Shown piece after piece: positions 21,025 through 23,495 of a stretch of DNA of 23,495 nt. The notes beneath the pieces are model-generated. The model had not been told where the DNA came from, made no database searches, and was given only the letters and a program-made list of their open reading frames with translations. How positions within the stretch are numbered: position 1 is the stretch's first letter; every line of letters begins with the position of its first letter. The translations under genes were made by a program, and so were the position numbers. This DNA comes from an uncultured Succinatimonas sp. (GTDB lineage: Bacteria > Pseudomonadota > Gammaproteobacteria > Enterobacterales > Succinivibrionaceae), in assembly GCA_900548485.1 (NCBI GenBank), contig URKL01000002.1, positions 1 through 23,495 on the forward strand, given 5' to 3'.

Positions 21025-23495
21025 CTAATCTAAGGTACGAGCGACTTCGACGTTTTGGAAGACCTCGATCTGATCGCCTACGCGTACATCCTGATAGTTC
21101 TTTACACAGATACCGCATTCAGTACCCTGCTTAACCTCAGCTACATCATCCTTAAAGCGACGTAAGGAATCAAGTTCACCTTCGTAGATAACAACGTTAT
21201 CACGTAAAACGCGGATCGGAGCTGAGCGCTTAACCATACCCTCAGTAACCATACAGCCGGCAATAGAACCAAACTTCGGATGATGGAATACATCACGAAC
21301 TTCTGCCAAGCCAATGATCTCCTGACGTACGTCAGCCTTAAGCAAGCCAGACATAGCCTTCTTAACATCATCAATTAAGTCATAAATGACGCTGTAGTAG
21401 TGCAGATCAACACTCTCGCTTTCGATAATACGACGAGCAGGAGCATCAGCACGAACGTTAAAGCCGATGATAATAGCGTTAGAAGCTGTAGCTAAAGTTG
21501 CATCAGTTTCAGTAATACCACCAACACCAGAACCAACGATAGAGACCTTAACCTCTTCAGTACCAAGCTTCAAGAGAGCATCAGAGATAGCCTCAACAGA
21601 ACCCTGAGTATCAGCCTTAAGAACAACGTTAAGCTCAGAGGCAGTATCAACCTTGAACATATTCTCAAGCTTGTTCTTCTGCTGCTTGGCGATCTTGATC
21701 TCACGATACTTGCCTTGACGGAAGAGAGCAACTTCACGAGCTTTCTTCTCATCACGAACAACAGTCACCTCATCACCAGCTGTCGGCACGCCAGATAAGC
21801 CGTAAACCTCAACAGGGATTGACGGACCTGCTTCATCCATATTCTGGCCTTTTTCGTTACGCATGGCACGAACACGACCAAATTGCAGACCACAAAGGAT
21901 AACATCACCCTTCTTTAAGGTACCCTGACGAACTAAAACAGTAGCTACCGGACCTCTGCCCTTATCTAAGCGAGACTCAATAGTAACACCCTGAGCCATA
22001 CCCTCACGGACAGCAGTTAACTCCAACATCTCAGCTTGTAATAAGACAGCTTCAATTAAGTCATCAACGCCTTGACCAGTCTTAGCGGAAACCTCAACAA
22101 ACTGAGTTTCACCACCCATAGACTCAGGAATAACGCTATGCTGTACTAACTCATTGATAACACGATTAGGCTCTGCACCTGGTTTATCAATCTTATTGAT
22201 AGCAACAATAATCGGCACCTTGGCAGCCTTAGCGTGCTGAATAGCTTCTAATGTCTGAGGCATTACACCATCATCAGCAGCTACTACTAAGATTACGATA
22301 TCAGTAGCCTGAGCACCACGAGCACGCATTGCAGTAAAAGCTGCGTGACCTGGGGTATCTAAGAAGGTAACACCAGTACCACGGGTATTAACGTGATAAG
22401 CACCGATACGCTGAGTAATACCACCTGCTTCACCAGCTGCAACCTTAGACTTACGGATATAATCCAAAAGTGAAGTTTTACCATGGTCAACGTGACCCAT
22501 AATGGTAACAACCGGAGCACGTGGTTGAGTCTCAGCTTTAGACTTAAGATCGGAGATAATCTGTTCCTCAAGCTCATTTTCCTTACGTAAAATAACCTTG
22601 TGGCCCATTTCCTCAGCAACAACCTGAGCGGTTGCTTGGTCTAAAACCTGGTTGATGGAAACCATCTCGCCTAACTTCATTAAGGTCTTAATTACCTCAG
22701 AAGCCTTAACAGCCATCTTAGCTGCTAATTCAGCAACAGTAACAGTCTCACCGATCTCAACATCACGGTTTACAGGTACCTGCGGACGATTAAAGCCATG
22801 TTGCTGCTGATTTAATTTAGCAGCGCCTTTAATGCCACGACCATTACGGCCAGCCTTACCATTGCGATTATTAGAACGGCTATTCTGCTCAACTTCTTCA
22901 CGCTTTCTAGTACTCTGACGACGGTCTGTATTACCACGATCACGATGACGACCACGGCTTTCAGCTTCGCGCTCTTGTCTATCCTCAGCCTCACGTACGT
23001 ACTTAGACTTAGTATTGTCCTCATCATTTGCAGAACCTTCTTGTTCTTGTTCTGCCCAACGAGCTTCGTTTTCCTCAGCTAAACGACGAGCTTGCTCTGC
23101 TAATCTTGCAGCCTCAGCCTCAGCCTTTTGAGCTGCTAACTCTTCTTGCTTACGACGTAACTCTTCAGTGGCTTTGTCTTCAACCTTATGCTTTGCAAAC
23201 GCTACATTCTTACGCTTAGCATTTTCCTCAGCACGGCGCTGTTTCTCAGCTTCAGCCTGTCGAGCAGCCTCGGCACGGCGTTCCTCTTCTGCACGACGGG
23301 CAGCCTCAGCGCGGCGCTGCTCCTCGGCGCGTTTTTCTTCTTCCAAACGACGTTTTTCCTCTTCTAAGCGGCGCTTATCTTCTTCCTCACGCAGACGACG
23401 AGCCTCAATTTCTTGTGGATCAATAACGACCTTACGTTTGCGGCGAAAGGTAATGATGAAGCGAAGACCAAAGCGATAAGCATGGGAGCGAATGC
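21025..23495 (-). CDS. infB: Translation initiation factor IF-2 (5' end outside window)
   Basis: The last 822 codons of IF-2, the GTPase that places initiator tRNA on the 30S subunit. The reading frame is open to the window edge, so the N-terminus is cut off. From the 5' side: [18 protein letters not shown], alignable with the E. coli RKKRTFVKRDPQEAERL segment; a long Glu/Arg/Ala-rich helical stretch (about 23060-23400); a basic Arg/Asn-rich linker; the IF2_N-like segment; then the G domain, with G1 GHVDHGKT at 22474-22497, [12 protein letters not shown] and SAKTG; domains II and III; and the C-terminal tRNA-binding domain ending [10 protein letters not shown]. Codons are those of a highly expressed gene. 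A TTG at 23346 is not a real start. Confidence 0.96.
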   Translation of the reverse strand, partial: IRSHAYRFGLRFIITFRRKRKVVIDPQEIEARRLREEEDKRRLEEEKRRLEEEKRAEEQRRAEAARRAEEERRAEAARQAEAEKQRRAEENAKRKNVAFAKHKVEDKATEELRRKQEELAAQKAEAEAARLAEQARRLAEENEARWAEQEQEGSANDEDNTKSKYVREAEDRQEREAESRGRHRDRGNTDRRQSTRKREEVEQNSRSNNRNGKAGRNGRGIKGAAKLNQQQHGFNRPQVPVNRDVEIGETVTVAELAAKMAVKASEVIKTLMKLGEMVSINQVLDQATAQVVAEEMGHKVILRKENELEEQIISDLKSKAETQPRAPVVTIMGHVDHGKTSLLDYIRKSKVAAGEAGGITQRIGAYHVNTRGTGVTFLDTPGHAAFTAMRARGAQATDIVILVVAADDGVMPQTLEAIQHAKAAKVPIIVAINKIDKPGAEPNRVINELVQHSVIPESMGGETQFVEVSAKTGQGVDDLIEAVLLQAEMLELTAVREGMAQGVTIESRLDKGRGPVATVLVRQGTLKKGDVILCGLQFGRVRAMRNEKGQNMDEAGPSIPVEVYGLSGVPTAGDEVTVVRDEKKAREVALFRQGKYREIKIAKQQKNKLENMFKVDTASELNVVLKADTQGSVEAISDALLKLGTEEVKVSIVGSGVGGITETDATLATASNAIIIGFNVRADAPARRIIESESVDLHYYSVIYDLIDDVKKAMSGLLKADVRQEIIGLAEVRDVFHHPKFGSIAGCMVTEGMVKRSAPIRVLRDNVVIYEGELDSLRRFKDDVAEVKQGTECGICVKNYQDVRVGDQIEVFQNVEVARTLD

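Noticed and set aside
23168..23479. Plus-strand Ala/Arg/Ser-rich open frame opposite infB
   Set aside because: It is the antisense of the Glu/Arg/Ala-rich repeat in IF-2; low-complexity coding sequence often leaves the opposite strand open.
1..23495. CRISPR array, rRNA or tRNA genes
   Set aside because: No regularly spaced repeats and no tRNA- or rRNA-like stretch were seen on either strand.

Overview
The window looks like chromosomal DNA from an AT-rich, probably anaerobic gammaproteobacterium. The best guess is the Succinivibrionaceae (Anaerobiospirillum/Succinatimonas/Succinivibrio-like). This rests on the gammaproteobacterial pairs nadK-recN and infB-rbfA, the IF-2 type with a long charged N-terminus, oxygen-independent heme chemistry, and very AT-rich intergenic DNA. 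The taxon is an inference, not a sequence match.

Layout. (1) 1-1028 (+): 3' part of an NAD(P)-glutamate dehydrogenase gene whose 5' end is broken at about position 55, closed by a strong terminator. (2) 1029-10519 (+): a regulated intergenic region with one promoter and two identical 16-bp palindromes, then a tightly packed ten-gene operon: HutW-type radical SAM heme-opening enzyme, TonB-dependent receptor, ECF transporter S, T and fused A-A' components, HutX-type heme carrier, a flavodoxin, ExbB, ExbD and TonB. Together these form a complete anaerobic heme uptake and dismantling route: the receptor powered by TonB-ExbBD crosses the outer membrane, an ECF importer takes the place of the usual HmuTUV-type ABC importer and its periplasmic binding protein, and HutW, HutX and the flavodoxin handle the heme inside. 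(3) 10521-about 10795 (-): an internally deleted IS200/IS605-type element, keeping both structured ends and the last codons of tnpB, sitting 1 bp after the tonB stop. (4) 11228-11986 (+): a short-chain dehydrogenase resembling gluconate 5-dehydrogenase, with a bidirectional terminator. (5) 12096-15377 (-): a lipoprotein flavodoxin and three glycosyltransferases, probably for LPS core or another surface glycan. (6) 15464-16698 (-): dapB with a GNAT acetyltransferase. (7) 16815-19400 (-): nadK-recN. (8) 19493-20491 (-): a LacI-family regulator with a LacI-type palindrome upstream. (9) 20661-23495 (-): infB (5' end outside the window) and rbfA, ending in a strong terminator.

The region of most interest is the heme operon: ECF import, twin operators, a HutW with an extra N-terminal domain, and a flavodoxin where the enterobacterial locus has ChuY. 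Secondary points are the tnpB-derived remnant that could leave an omega-RNA scaffold facing the tonB 3' end, and two long hairpins on the minus strand that would bury ribosome binding sites (before the first glycosyltransferase and before the lipoprotein flavodoxin).
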